Positions 33,412 through 42,740 of a DNA stretch of 60,622 nucleotides are shown here, piece by piece. Where the stretch lies: positions 1 to 60,622 of the IMG/VR virus record IMGVR_UViG_3300043395_002731; one strand, written 5' to 3'. The stretch is from a virus. Both the position numbers and the translations under genes were made by a program. Each line of letters starts with the position of its first letter. Positions within the stretch are counted from its first letter, which is position 1. The notes under the pieces are model-generated. The model saw only the letters and a list, made by a program, of their open reading frames with translations. It ran no database searches and had not been told where the DNA came from.

Positions 33412-34656
33412 ATGATAGATCCGTTAGCACAAACGTTTTTTGTTAATAAATTTACAAATCCAGATGGCATTTTTGTGTCGAGCATTGATTTGTTCTTTGC
33501 AACAAAAGATAAAGGTAATATTCCAGTTTCACTTGAATTGCGACCAACTGAAAATGGTTATCCCAGTTCAGAAAGATTTATTTTAGGTTCACAAGTAACA
33601 CTCAATCCTTCACAAGTAAATGTACCATCAAATCCTAATATTCCTGTTCCCACATCATTTACTTTTGATAGGCCTATATATTTGGAGCCAGGAGAGTATT
33701 CATTTGTAATCACAGCAAACTCTGATGAATATAAAGTTTATATTGGCACAATTGGTCAACAAAGACTTGATGGTGTAGGTCCGATTGTATCTCAACCATA
33801 TGTTGGTTCATTTTTTAAATCGCAGAATGCTTCTACATGGAGACCTGAACTAGAAACTGATATTTGTTTTGTTTTGTATCAATGCAGATTTGCCACCGAT
33901 ACAGTACAGACTACTGTTCTTACGCCTTCTGCTTTAGGATATGATCAAACATATGATGTGGCAAAAGTTAGTATTCCTTATCAGACAATATCACCTTCTG
34001 CAAATATTAATTTTGAGTTATCGACTAAAAACAACGGTGCTTCTGTTTTAAGTGATTATGTTGGAATAATACCAAACTCAAATATTATTTTGAATCAAAG
34101 AAAAATAGCAAATACCTCTTCTGATGCTAATGTCAGAATTAGTATGTCAACTTTAAATCCTGATATATCTCCTTATTTTGAAATTTCTAGATCAAACTAT
34201 ATTGTTGTAAAAAATTTAATTGAAAGTTCTTCTGCTGCTAATGTATCATCTTATCCAGAAACTTTAGCCTCTGGTGGAGGTGCACTATCTAAGTATGTTT
34301 TGAGAAAAGTTACATTGAATGATGGTTTTGATGCTACTGCTTTGAGAGTTTATTTACAACAAAACTTGCCGCAAGATTCTTCGGTTCAAGTTTATTATCG
34401 TGTACAAGCAGCAACCGATTCCGATAAAATTGAAAATAAGCCATGGATATTGATGACACAGACTGGCGTTTCTTCGGTAAATCAAAATATTAATGAATAT
34501 TATGATTATGAATATAAAGTAAATGGTGTCACATATACTTCCGGTGGTATAACTTATAAAAATTTCAGAACATTTTCGATTAAAATTGTGTTTTACTCAT
34601 CAAATCCAGCAAATGTACCAACAGTTAAAAATTTACGAGCGATTGCATTGTCATGA
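33412..34656 (+). CDS. Tail protein, C-terminal partner of the DUF4815-like gene
   Basis: A 414-residue protein starting MIDPLAQTFFVNKFTNPDG, then FVSSIDLFFATKDKGNIPVS and LELRPTENGYPSSERF, then FTFDRPIYLEPGEYSFVI and FFKSQNASTWRPELETD. In phages I recall, the DPLAQTFFV block lies inside one long polypeptide that begins like the upstream gene. Here a stop, 41 bases and a new ribosome binding site (AAGGA) separate them. It may be a clean gene fission or a domain insertion with its own stop. Confidence 0.7.
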   Translation: MIDPLAQTFFVNKFTNPDGIFVSSIDLFFATKDKGNIPVSLELRPTENGYPSSERFILGSQVTLNPSQVNVPSNPNIPVPTSFTFDRPIYLEPGEYSFVITANSDEYKVYIGTIGQQRLDGVGPIVSQPYVGSFFKSQNASTWRPELETDICFVLYQCRFATDTVQTTVLTPSALGYDQTYDVAKVSIPYQTISPSANINFELSTKNNGASVLSDYVGIIPNSNIILNQRKIANTSSDANVRISMSTLNPDISPYFEISRSNYIVVKNLIESSSAANVSSYPETLASGGGALSKYVLRKVTLNDGFDATALRVYLQQNLPQDSSVQVYYRVQAATDSDKIENKPWILMTQTGVSSVNQNINEYYDYEYKVNGVTYTSGGITYKNFRTFSIKIVFYSSNPANVPTVKNLRAIALS

Positions 34657-34862
34657 TGTACAAAGTAAAAGATCACAATAATCTCTTAAGAGATCCAAAA
34701 AATCAAGCAATCATAAATGTTGATAGGGAAAAGCTATCTGAGCATCGTAGTAAAAAACAAATAAAAAATGAACTTGATCATATAAACGAAGAGATTGCTT
34801 CTTTGAAGAGTGATTTTCAAGAGATAAAACACTTGTTGCAACAGATTGCAAGTAGAGGATAA
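34653..34862 (+). CDS. Small coiled-coil protein
   Basis: A 69-residue protein. The C-terminal half is a charged helix with heptad-like spacing (IKNELDHINEEIASLKSDF, then IKHLLQQI). The ATG overlaps the preceding stop; a second ATG follows at once. It probably links or traps a tail component, but that is inference from the coiled coil and context. Confidence 0.6.
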   Translation: MMYKVKDHNNLLRDPKNQAIINVDREKLSEHRSKKQIKNELDHINEEIASLKSDFQEIKHLLQQIASRG

Positions 34863-34864
34863 AA

Positions 34865-35080
34865 ATGCCAGCGAATATAAATCAAGTAACAACAGCAAAC
34901 ACCTTTCAACAATGGCTTGTTGCAACTCAAGATTTGATTGCAGTCGCCAATAATCTTACCAACGGAGTAGGTGGTACATTCTATGCGAACACAAATCTGG
35001 TTGTTGGTGGTGACTTTGCTGTAACTGGTAACAATACTTTGGTTGATACCGCTTTAGCATTTGCTATCGCCTTAGGATAA
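34865..35080 (+). CDS. Small virion-type protein (71 aa)
   Basis: It begins MPANINQVTTANTFQQWLVA, then TQDLIAVANNLTNGVGGTFY and LVVGGDFAVTG. The start resembles the N-terminus of many marine phage fibre proteins, which attach to the baseplate. It ends after a hydrophobic helix (TALAFAIALG). Two bases separate it from the coiled-coil gene. Confidence 0.6.
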   Translation: MPANINQVTTANTFQQWLVATQDLIAVANNLTNGVGGTFYANTNLVVGGDFAVTGNNTLVDTALAFAIALG

Positions 35081-35088
35081 GATAAATA
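35081..35088 (+). promoter_or_regulatory. Possible late promoter (GATAAATA)
   Basis: GATAAATAG sits directly after the preceding stop and 30 bases before the ATG at 35118, with AGAGGA between. Matches seven of eight bases of TATAAATA. Confidence 0.4.
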
Positions 35089-35117
35089 GATTCAAACTGT
35101 AAAATTAGAGGATTTTG

Positions 35118-35450
35118 ATGCCTAATACTTTTAAAAATCAAACACTCAAGGCTGCTGGAACCACGGCTCAAAACGCCTATGCGGCCGGTGCTGGTGTACA
35201 AGCAACTGTGATTGGTATGACAATTGCCAATATTACACCTTCACCTATTTCCGCAAACGTTATTCTGAGTGGTGGTAATATTACCAACAATGTTTATCTT
35301 GTCAAAGATGCGACAATTGCTCCAGGTGGTGCATTAGTTCCAGTTGGTGGTGATCAAAAATTGGTGCTAGAAGCAGGCGATTATCTGCAAGTCAACACAT
35401 CAATTGCTTCTGCTGCTGATGTTATTGTTTCGGTTCTGGAGGTCACTTAA
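35118..35450 (+). CDS. Small beta-rich virion protein
   Basis: A 110-residue protein, beta-rich: TFKNQTLKAAGTTAQNAYAA, then VIGMTIANITPSPISANVIL and ALVPVGGDQKLVLEAGDYL. Of the same general kind as the genes at 36131 and 42330 (sandwich proteins with TIANI or TIANL blocks). The ATG at 35118 is preferred to TTG at 35115 by spacing to AGAGGA. Probably a fibre accessory or decoration protein. It overlaps the next gene by one base. Confidence 0.6.
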   Translation: MPNTFKNQTLKAAGTTAQNAYAAGAGVQATVIGMTIANITPSPISANVILSGGNITNNVYLVKDATIAPGGALVPVGGDQKLVLEAGDYLQVNTSIASAADVIVSVLEVT

Positions 35451-36118
35451 TGGCATACATTGGCAATAGCCCTGAAGTCAATGTCTTTACTGCTAAAGTA
35501 GATAAGTTTAGCGGCACTGGTGCTTGTACTCAGTTTACTTTATCAAGAACTCTTGATGATGCCAATGCTATTATAGTTGTTGTCAACAGTGTTTTACAGA
35601 CACCAATTTCTTCGTATAATGTTTCATCAGGTGTTGTAACATTTACTGAAGCGCCATCATTAGGTACTGAAAACATTTTGGTGAATTATACATCACCAAT
35701 TACACTAACATTCAATCAAGTTACCTCAAGTCAGATTCAAGCAGGTGCCGTTGGTCAAACACAACTTGCTGCTAACTCTGTTACAAGCGATAAAATTGCA
35801 CCAGGTGCAGTAATTGTAACGGATATTTCGGATGGTAGTGTTACTGGACCTAAATTAGGACCAACAGCAATTAGTGGAAATAATATTGCCGTTAGCGCAA
35901 TTACTGGTAACCTTGTTGCCAATAACTCGGTTGCTGGCAACGCTATTGCCGTTGGCACACTTACGGGTAATCTGTTTGCGGCCAGCACAATCGCTGGCAA
36001 CTCCATTGCAGTTCGTACAATCACAGGTAATCTAATCGCTAATAACGCCGTATCTGGAAATAATATCGTATCACCTCCAGACATCTTTGATGATGCATTT
36101 TTGTTTGGTGGAATGTAA
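35450..36118 (+). CDS. Repeat tail-fibre protein (TGN/SGNNI family)
   Basis: The 222-residue protein has an N-terminal domain (MAYIGNSPEVN, then CTQFTLSRTLDDANAIIVVV and VTFTEAPSLGTENILVNY). A stretch of short repeats of the form TGNLIANNAVSGNNI follows, ending SPPDIFDDAFLFGGM. The gene at 41694 has the same N-terminal domain and repeats; those at 55613 and 55905 share the repeats, and 55613 the same ending. The repeats probably form a beta-helical shaft. Confidence 0.65.
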   Translation: MAYIGNSPEVNVFTAKVDKFSGTGACTQFTLSRTLDDANAIIVVVNSVLQTPISSYNVSSGVVTFTEAPSLGTENILVNYTSPITLTFNQVTSSQIQAGAVGQTQLAANSVTSDKIAPGAVIVTDISDGSVTGPKLGPTAISGNNIAVSAITGNLVANNSVAGNAIAVGTLTGNLFAASTIAGNSIAVRTITGNLIANNAVSGNNIVSPPDIFDDAFLFGGM

Positions 36119-36130
36119 AAGGAAAAATAA

Positions 36131-36469
36131 ATGCCAAGAAATTATACAATTTTAGGACAAAGAAACCCTACAGCCAATGTGCTGACGACTCTCTATACAG
36201 TTCCTACAAGTAACTCTGCAATTCTTTCATCAATCACTATTGCAAACCTTGATGAGGGTTCAGCAAACGGCGGAGCATTTAGAATTGCAGTAAACACTTC
36301 TGGTGCTGCTGTATCTAATGCAAGTTATTTGGCATACAGTGTCAATGTTCCTGGTAGAGACACTGTTACATTGTCACTTGGTGTGACACTCAATGCCGGC
36401 TCAATTGTGTCAGTCAATGCAAATAGTTCATTGTTAGCATTTTCTGCATTTGGTACTGAAGTCTATTAA
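36131..36469 (+). CDS. Small beta-rich virion protein, relative of 42330
   Basis: A 112-residue protein with TLYTVPTSNSAILSSITIAN, then LDEGSANGGAFRIAVN and VTLSLGVTLNAGSIVSVNA. Same fold type as the protein at 42330 (IANLDPSNSYAA block). Both follow a repeat fibre gene, so they probably belong to one assembly module. Function inferred from context only. Confidence 0.6.
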   Translation: MPRNYTILGQRNPTANVLTTLYTVPTSNSAILSSITIANLDEGSANGGAFRIAVNTSGAAVSNASYLAYSVNVPGRDTVTLSLGVTLNAGSIVSVNANSSLLAFSAFGTEVY

Positions 36470-36471
36470 GA

Positions 36472-39400
36472 ATGAGTTTAAAAAGAGCAGGTTTAACTGG
36501 CAGGTTGAACAATCAGCCTAGATTTACTGGTAGAAGAATTACTTTAAATAGAGTAAGCCTTAGACGTTTTCCATTTCCATCGGCACCTGCTGCGCCTGCG
36601 GCTGTTTATGTAGAAGATGTTTATTCCACATATCTTTATACTGGAACAGGTTCAACACAAAGTATTCCAAATAACATTCGTTTAGGAGATGGAGCAACAT
36701 CATCAGGTTGGATTGCTACTCTTAGCATACCATCAACTACGACAAGCACTTATGGTGAATATGTAACAGTAGATAGTGGCGGCAATGTTTATGTTTGTGG
36801 ACAATTAAACACCACAGTTAGCACAGAACTTTTTATCGCCAAGTATAATTCTTCTGGAATTTTTCAATGGCAAAAATCAATTGGAGGCGCTAATAACAGC
36901 AGTGGTAGTTCTGTAACTGTAGATAATAATAATAATGTCTATGTGTGTGGTAGTACAACACAAGGATCACCGGCAACTGATGATTTTCTTATTGCCAAAT
37001 ATAATTCTTCAGGAACACTTCAGTGGCAAGTAAGACTTGGTAACACCACTGCCGCACAAACCGCAGAAGGAATAAAAACAGATGACTCTGGCAACATATA
37101 TGTTGTTGGTTATACGGGCAGTGGTGCCGGTGGATTTGATGCTCAACTTGCCAAATATGACACAACAGGTGCAATTCAATGGCAGAGAAGTCTTGGTTTA
37201 GGTGGAACTGCATATAATTTTGGTCGTGATATCGCAGTAGATTCTAGTGGTAATTGCTATATTTGTGGTTCTCTAGAAACTCTTGGTAGTGGTTATAGAA
37301 TGCTTGTTGCCAAATATAATACTTCTGGTGAACTTCAATGGCAAAGAAGACTTCTTGAATCAAGCACCCCAACTGATGACCGAGCGCAAGGTATAGCGGT
37401 AGATAGCAGTGGAAATGTCTATATTTGTGGACACTCAAAAAATCAACTGAACACTGCTTACACGGATTTTATCATTGCGAAGTATAATACTTCTGGCGTA
37501 CTTCAATGGCAAAGAAGATTTGGTGCTACTTCACAACAAAGTTATGGCAGTTCCATAGCAGTAGATAGTGGTGGTAATGTATACGTGAATGGTTATTCAA
37601 GTGCTACTCCAAGTGGTACAAATAGAATGCTTATTGCCAAATATGATACCTCTGGTGTACTTCAATGGCAAAGAAGTCTTGGATATTCAGGGATCAATTC
37701 TGACGGAAGATCAATAGCAGTAGATAACAGTGGTACAGTATATGTTTGTGGATACGGGAATTATACCATTGACGGCACCAACAGATATATTACTGTGCTG
37801 GCTAAATTGCCAGGAGATGGTTCCGGCACAGGAGGATATCTATCAACAGGACTTTTCTTGACGTATGGAGAAAGTTCACTGACAAACACGGAAGCTACTT
37901 TATCAAATTCCGCAGCTACACTCAATAACACCGCAACCACATTCAGCAATACTACGTCTATAGCAACGGAAACAACAGGCAATTTAACGTCTAGTTTGGT
38001 TTCTATAACTACCGGTACTGGTTTTGGTGGTCTAGTTTGGATCAAAAGCCGCAGCGGAGTTACTGGTCATCGTCTTACTGATACTACAAGAGGTGCAACT
38101 AAGTCTTTGGATTCTTCTTCAACTGCTGCTGAGGCAACCGAATCAACAGGACTTACTTCTTTTGATTCTACAGGATTCACTATTGGTGGAGATGCAGATT
38201 ATAACGATGGTGTTCCTCATTTCTACGCATCATGGACATTCCGCAAGCAAGCCAAGTTCTTTGATGTGGTGACATACACTGGAACCGGCGTAGCTAGAAC
38301 TATATCGCACAATCTTGGTTCCGTGCCGGGGTGTATTATCGTTAAGAGGACAAGCAGTTCGGGTAATTGGCGGGTCTATCATAGAAGTTTAACATCAGCA
38401 GCGTACTCAATTGTTCTCAATTTAACCAATCCGGAAGGTTTGACGGCCAGTGTTTGGAATTCCACTGCGCCCACTTCCACTGAGTTTTCAGTAGGCACTG
38501 ATGGTGATGTTAACGCTAATGGTGTAACCTACGTTGCTTATCTATTCGCCCACAACGCTGGTGGCTTTGGTCTTACTGGTACGGACAATATAATTAGTTG
38601 TGGAACTTATCTCGGTAGTAATCATAGATTGAAAGAAGTTGTGCAGCTTGGATATGAACCGCAATGGGTAATGATTAAAAATATTACCAACGGAGCCCAA
38701 CGCTGGGTCATGGTAGATAACATGAGGAATATGTCTGTCAACGAACGTCATCGTGATGCATGGTTGTTCGCAGATTCAACCGTAGTGGAAACATCACTTA
38801 CTGCTGACCAAATTTGTGCAACATCTACTGGATTTTATTTCAATGGTGTAGAATCGGATGTGAATGAAGCGGGTTCAACATTTATTTACATGGCCATTCG
38901 TCGTGGTCCAATGAAAACACCAACAAGTGGTGTTGATGTGTTTCAGCCAGTCATATATACTGGCACTAACGTTGATAATCGCCAAGTAATAACCAATATT
39001 TTGACTGACATGATTATGGCTCGTCAGCGAAATTCTACTACCGTCGCAGGCTTTGTTATTGGTGACAGACTTTCTGGTGAAGATTATCTTTTATCTGGTT
39101 CTTCAGCAAATAGAAGCACCGACGCCGATTCTTTGATGACTCCTATAACAGGATATGGCAACTCTTTTTCTGCAATGAATGGATTTGGTGTTGGTAATGA
39201 TGCAACTTCTCAATTGAACATAAGCACTGTTGTGAATAACCAAATCGTTGAAGCATTCAAACGTGCTCCCGGATTCCTTGATATTGTTACATATACTGGC
39301 ACCGGTGCTGCTAGAACAATCAGTCATAATTTGGGAACTACTCCCGAAATGATGTGGATTAAAAATACATCCTCTGCACAGAGTTGGAGTGTTTATTTTA

Positions 39401-40734
39401 GCCAATTGGGTCCTAATGGGTATATACCTATTGACACTAGTGGTAATGCCATCAGAAATTCTCCAACTTTTTGGAATGGAACCTCTCCTAATACGACAAC
39501 TTTTTCTGTAGGAACCAGTGCTAGAACCAACGAAACTGGATCAAGGCATGTTGCATATCTGATGAGTAGCGTTCTTGGAGTAAGTAAGTGTTCTTTTTAC
39601 ATTGGCAAAGGCGTAGGTAGCACATTTCAAGTGGATTGTGGGTTTACAACTGGTGCTCGTTTTGTGCTTATTAAATCAATCAATGGAAGTGGTAGTACCG
39701 GTAAGTGGCATGTCTACGATTCAGCACGTGGTATCGTTTCTGGAAATGACCCTTATTTATTATTTGATGATACTGTTGCTGAAGTGACTAATACAGACTA
39801 CATAGACACGTATGCCAACGGTTTTGAAATTTCCTCAACGGCGCCAGATGACTTGAACGATGGTTATGCTGACAGTTGGAGGTCACAACTTGATTTAATG
39901 GGCACAAGTGGCATCAACACTGTTGCATATGGAGACAATTTATGGTTAGCTGGCGCAGTTAATGGAGATATTATCTATTCCTCTAATGGATATTCGTGGA
40001 CAACTGTTTCTAGTATTTTAGGTGGGACAACGATAAATCAAATTACCTATGGAAATGGATTATATGTGGCCGTGGGTGAATCTGGCAAAATATCAACATC
40101 TGCTAATGCTATTACTTGGTCTGCTAGAACTAGTGGCACTTCTGCTTCACTAGCTGCATGTGTCTATGCATTAGGAAAATATTGGATAGTTGGCAATTCA
40201 GTGGTACTTTCTTCAACTGATGGAGTCACATGGTCAACCGTTTCTTTAGGAATTTCACCGCCAAGCACAACTTTTAATAATATAAAATTTCTGAACAATA
40301 CTCTTATAATTGTTGGTGCTTCTGGCACGATTGTTACATCAACAGATGGTATTAATTTCACTTCTCGGACTTCTGGTACTTCCGCAAGTTTGCAAAGTGT
40401 TGCTTATGGTAACAACATTTATGTTGTGGTGGGAGGCACTGGCGTTATTCGCACATCAACAAATTTAGTTACTTGGACATCACGAAATGCTGGATCATTA
40501 GCAACAGAAGGTCTAAAAGATATTGTATTTGCGTCTTATAGATTTGTTATTGTTGCTACTTTAGGTAATACAGGATATTCGGATGATGGAATTACTTGGG
40601 TAACAGGAACCACTAGTGCCGGTAATAACGGACTTAATTGTGTTGCATTTGCCGACGATATAATTTTAGTTGGTAATACTGACGGAGATATTTACACTTC
40701 GGATCCAAAATACTTATATTGGGCTATAGCGTAA
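36472..40734 (+). CDS. Large tail fibre with two predicted beta-propellers
   Basis: A 1420-residue protein. Residues about 75-450 contain seven copies of an SBBP-like repeat with AVDSSGNVYICG and AKYNTSGxLQWQ, enough for a seven-bladed propeller. Two copies of a module TYTGTGxARTISHNLG follow near 600 and 940. The last 275 residues contain repeats YGNxxYVxVGxxGxIxTSxxxxxWT (about six), like sortilin/BNR propellers. It is most likely a receptor-binding fibre. RBS is weak and the gene begins two bases after its neighbour. Confidence 0.75.
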   Translation: MSLKRAGLTGRLNNQPRFTGRRITLNRVSLRRFPFPSAPAAPAAVYVEDVYSTYLYTGTGSTQSIPNNIRLGDGATSSGWIATLSIPSTTTSTYGEYVTVDSGGNVYVCGQLNTTVSTELFIAKYNSSGIFQWQKSIGGANNSSGSSVTVDNNNNVYVCGSTTQGSPATDDFLIAKYNSSGTLQWQVRLGNTTAAQTAEGIKTDDSGNIYVVGYTGSGAGGFDAQLAKYDTTGAIQWQRSLGLGGTAYNFGRDIAVDSSGNCYICGSLETLGSGYRMLVAKYNTSGELQWQRRLLESSTPTDDRAQGIAVDSSGNVYICGHSKNQLNTAYTDFIIAKYNTSGVLQWQRRFGATSQQSYGSSIAVDSGGNVYVNGYSSATPSGTNRMLIAKYDTSGVLQWQRSLGYSGINSDGRSIAVDNSGTVYVCGYGNYTIDGTNRYITVLAKLPGDGSGTGGYLSTGLFLTYGESSLTNTEATLSNSAATLNNTATTFSNTTSIATETTGNLTSSLVSITTGTGFGGLVWIKSRSGVTGHRLTDTTRGATKSLDSSSTAAEATESTGLTSFDSTGFTIGGDADYNDGVPHFYASWTFRKQAKFFDVVTYTGTGVARTISHNLGSVPGCIIVKRTSSSGNWRVYHRSLTSAAYSIVLNLTNPEGLTASVWNSTAPTSTEFSVGTDGDVNANGVTYVAYLFAHNAGGFGLTGTDNIISCGTYLGSNHRLKEVVQLGYEPQWVMIKNITNGAQRWVMVDNMRNMSVNERHRDAWLFADSTVVETSLTADQICATSTGFYFNGVESDVNEAGSTFIYMAIRRGPMKTPTSGVDVFQPVIYTGTNVDNRQVITNILTDMIMARQRNSTTVAGFVIGDRLSGEDYLLSGSSANRSTDADSLMTPITGYGNSFSAMNGFGVGNDATSQLNISTVVNNQIVEAFKRAPGFLDIVTYTGTGAARTISHNLGTTPEMMWIKNTSSAQSWSVYFSQLGPNGYIPIDTSGNAIRNSPTFWNGTSPNTTTFSVGTSARTNETGSRHVAYLMSSVLGVSKCSFYIGKGVGSTFQVDCGFTTGARFVLIKSINGSGSTGKWHVYDSARGIVSGNDPYLLFDDTVAEVTNTDYIDTYANGFEISSTAPDDLNDGYADSWRSQLDLMGTSGINTVAYGDNLWLAGAVNGDIIYSSNGYSWTTVSSILGGTTINQITYGNGLYVAVGESGKISTSANAITWSARTSGTSASLAACVYALGKYWIVGNSVVLSSTDGVTWSTVSLGISPPSTTFNNIKFLNNTLIIVGASGTIVTSTDGINFTSRTSGTSASLQSVAYGNNIYVVVGGTGVIRTSTNLVTWTSRNAGSLATEGLKDIVFASYRFVIVATLGNTGYSDDGITWVTGTTSAGNNGLNCVAFADDIILVGNTDGDIYTSDPKYLYWAIA

Positions 40735-40746
40735 AAAAGGAAAAAA

Positions 40747-41223
40747 ATGGGATATAGATTACAATCAACGGGAGAATATTTTCCCACAGTTTTCGCACTA
40801 CGAGATAGTATGCCAGAAACTCCAGCACTAGTAACAACTGAGTGGATGGAAGCAAATGGTATTGATCCAGTAATGGAAGGACCACAAGCGTCTGGTGGTA
40901 CTCCATACCAATATAGTCAATTTGGAGGTCTTGAACAAATTGACGGAAAATGGTACACTAAGTATGTGTTGGGACCAATCTTTACTGATAATGAAAACCA
41001 AACTGCTGCCGAACAAGAGACAGCATATAAAGCAAGAAAAGACGCTGAACAGAGTGAAGCTGTTCGCCGCACACGCAATCAAAGATTGACAGAAACCGAT
41101 TGGACACAACTGGAAGATTCACCAGTGAACAAAGCAACATGGGCAACCTATCGCCAAGCACTTCGTGATATGTCGTCGCAAGAAGGTTTTCCTTGGAACA
41201 TACAGTGGCCTGAGAAGCCATAA
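40747..41223 (+). CDS. Tail fibre assembly chaperone-like protein
   Basis: The C-terminal 55 residues have RRTRNQRLTETDWTQLEDSP, TWATYRQALRDMSSQEGFP and WPEKP, the pattern of the phage tail assembly chaperone domain (PF16778). The N-terminal 100 residues are variable, as usual for such chaperones. Length 158 residues. It directly follows the large fibre, its likely client. AAAAGGAAAAAA precedes the ATG. Confidence 0.8.
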   Translation: MGYRLQSTGEYFPTVFALRDSMPETPALVTTEWMEANGIDPVMEGPQASGGTPYQYSQFGGLEQIDGKWYTKYVLGPIFTDNENQTAAEQETAYKARKDAEQSEAVRRTRNQRLTETDWTQLEDSPVNKATWATYRQALRDMSSQEGFPWNIQWPEKP

Positions 41224-41254
41224 TATATAAAATTATAGATGAAAAGGTGATTGA

Positions 41255-41674
41255 ATGAACAACGAAGAGATATATTATTCACAGTTTTTAGTTAATCATG
41301 GTCAAGATAAACTTGATTGTAGTTATAAAACAGCAGTACGTGCGCTAAGACCGTCAGCACAGTATGGTTTATCTGAGCAAGACGGTGAGTTTGTTTTTGG
41401 TGAGTATCAGGATCCTAGTGGTCTACCGCCACCAACAAAAGAAGAAATACTCAGCGAACTAGAGTTTCAAGAAAGATTTTGCGAATATTGGCAGCACTTT
41501 TATGATCGTTATCAGGCATATCCTGATATTACTGTGCTGTTCAATTTGTTATTTGAAGCAATAGATAAAGATCAGATTCCAGGAAAAGAATCAGATTTTT
41601 ACAAAACAATAAAGTTAGTAAACGAACAATATCCTTGTCCAGAAGGTGAGCCACCTTCTAGAACGAATAAATAA
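41255..41674 (+). CDS. Tail-cassette accessory protein, XkdW-like, paralogue of 2056
   Basis: A 139-residue protein, MNNEEIYYSQFL, ALRPSAQYGLS, PPPTKEEILSELEF, YWQHFYDRYQAYPDITVLF and PEGEPPS. It shares most of these with the gene at 2056 and an identical leader element. It again lies in a fibre cassette. The duplication may allow two different fibres to be served. Confidence 0.6.
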   Translation: MNNEEIYYSQFLVNHGQDKLDCSYKTAVRALRPSAQYGLSEQDGEFVFGEYQDPSGLPPPTKEEILSELEFQERFCEYWQHFYDRYQAYPDITVLFNLLFEAIDKDQIPGKESDFYKTIKLVNEQYPCPEGEPPSRTNK

Positions 41675-41693
41675 AGAAAAACTAAGGATTTAA

Positions 41694-42326
41694 ATGTCTT
41701 ATATTGGCAATCAAGTTACCTCAGTACCACATATAGTTGACATCTATAATGGTAATGGTGTCACTACATCTTTTGGTACTCTTGCCAGATCGCCCGCTGG
41801 CACCGCTGCTATTGCTGTTTTTGTCAATGGTGCATATCAAGTACCAGGATTTGATTATTCACTTAATGGTAGTGTTATCACATTTACTACAGCACCGGGA
41901 GTAGGCACAAACAATATTGTTATACATCATCTAGGTAACGGCACAACAACACAAGTACCGTCAGATGGTTCGGTGACAGGTAACAAACTGGCGATTACAT
42001 CAGTATCAGGCAACAACATTACGACAAATGCGATTCGTGGTAACAATATTGTTGCTGGCACAATCACTGGCAACTTGATTGCTGGCGGTGCCGTTTCAGG
42101 TAATAACATTGTTGCTGATGCTATTCGTGGTAATAACATTGTAGCAGGCACAATTACTGGTAATCTGATTGGCGCTGGCGCTATTGCTGGTAATAACATT
42201 GTAGCAGGCACAATTACAGGTAATCTTATTTCCGATAACTCTATTTCAGCAAATCAACTTTCAGTATCAGCAAATGCTAAAATCTTTTCTTCAGGATTTG
42301 TAGGATCAATTATTTTTGGAGCATAA
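41694..42326 (+). CDS. Repeat tail-fibre protein (TGN/SGNNI family)
   Basis: A 210-residue protein: MSYIGNQVTSVPHIVDIY, then an N-terminal domain ending VTFTTAPGVGTN-like, then repeats NNIVAGTITGNLIAGGAVSG and near variants, ending IIFGA. The N-terminus matches that of the gene at 35450 and the repeats those at 55613 and 55905. Three copies of NNIVAGTITGNLI are nearly identical in DNA. Confidence 0.65.
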   Translation: MSYIGNQVTSVPHIVDIYNGNGVTTSFGTLARSPAGTAAIAVFVNGAYQVPGFDYSLNGSVITFTTAPGVGTNNIVIHHLGNGTTTQVPSDGSVTGNKLAITSVSGNNITTNAIRGNNIVAGTITGNLIAGGAVSGNNIVADAIRGNNIVAGTITGNLIGAGAIAGNNIVAGTITGNLISDNSISANQLSVSANAKIFSSGFVGSIIFGA

Positions 42327-42329
42327 TAA

Positions 42330-42713
42330 ATGGCCGCACCCAATATTGTAAACGTAACCACTATTGTACCTCACACGGTAACGCTAACACCGGCAAACAC
42401 GGCACGACAAGGACTGGTTGCTGCGCCCGCATCGGGTGCAACACATAAAATAAACACGGTCATGATAGCAAACTTGGATCCGTCCAATTCATATGCTGCT
42501 ACCATATCTCTTTGTCTTGCTGATGGAACTACATTTCGTTCAATTGGAAACACTGTTTCTGTGCCACCTAACTCAACTTTAGTTCTAACAGATAAATCAA
42601 CATCGTTTTATTTGTTGGATACCACTGTCACTGGTGAAACAAGCACACTGTGGGTTCAGAGTAACTCAGCAAGTAATTTGACATTCACTTGCTCATACGA
42701 AACAATTAGTTAA
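42330..42713 (+). CDS. Small beta-rich virion protein, relative of 36131
   Basis: A 127-residue protein, VTTIVPHTVTLTPANTARQG, then HKINTVMIANLDPSNSYAAT and TVSVPPNSTLVLTDKSTSFY. Similar layout to the protein at 36131 (joining blocks and length). Lies between a repeat fibre and the glycine-rich fibre. Starts three bases after its neighbour's stop. Confidence 0.6.
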   Translation: MAAPNIVNVTTIVPHTVTLTPANTARQGLVAAPASGATHKINTVMIANLDPSNSYAATISLCLADGTTFRSIGNTVSVPPNSTLVLTDKSTSFYLLDTTVTGETSTLWVQSNSASNLTFTCSYETIS

Positions 42714-42740
42714 TTCTGTGCATCAAGAGAGGAATTTTTA

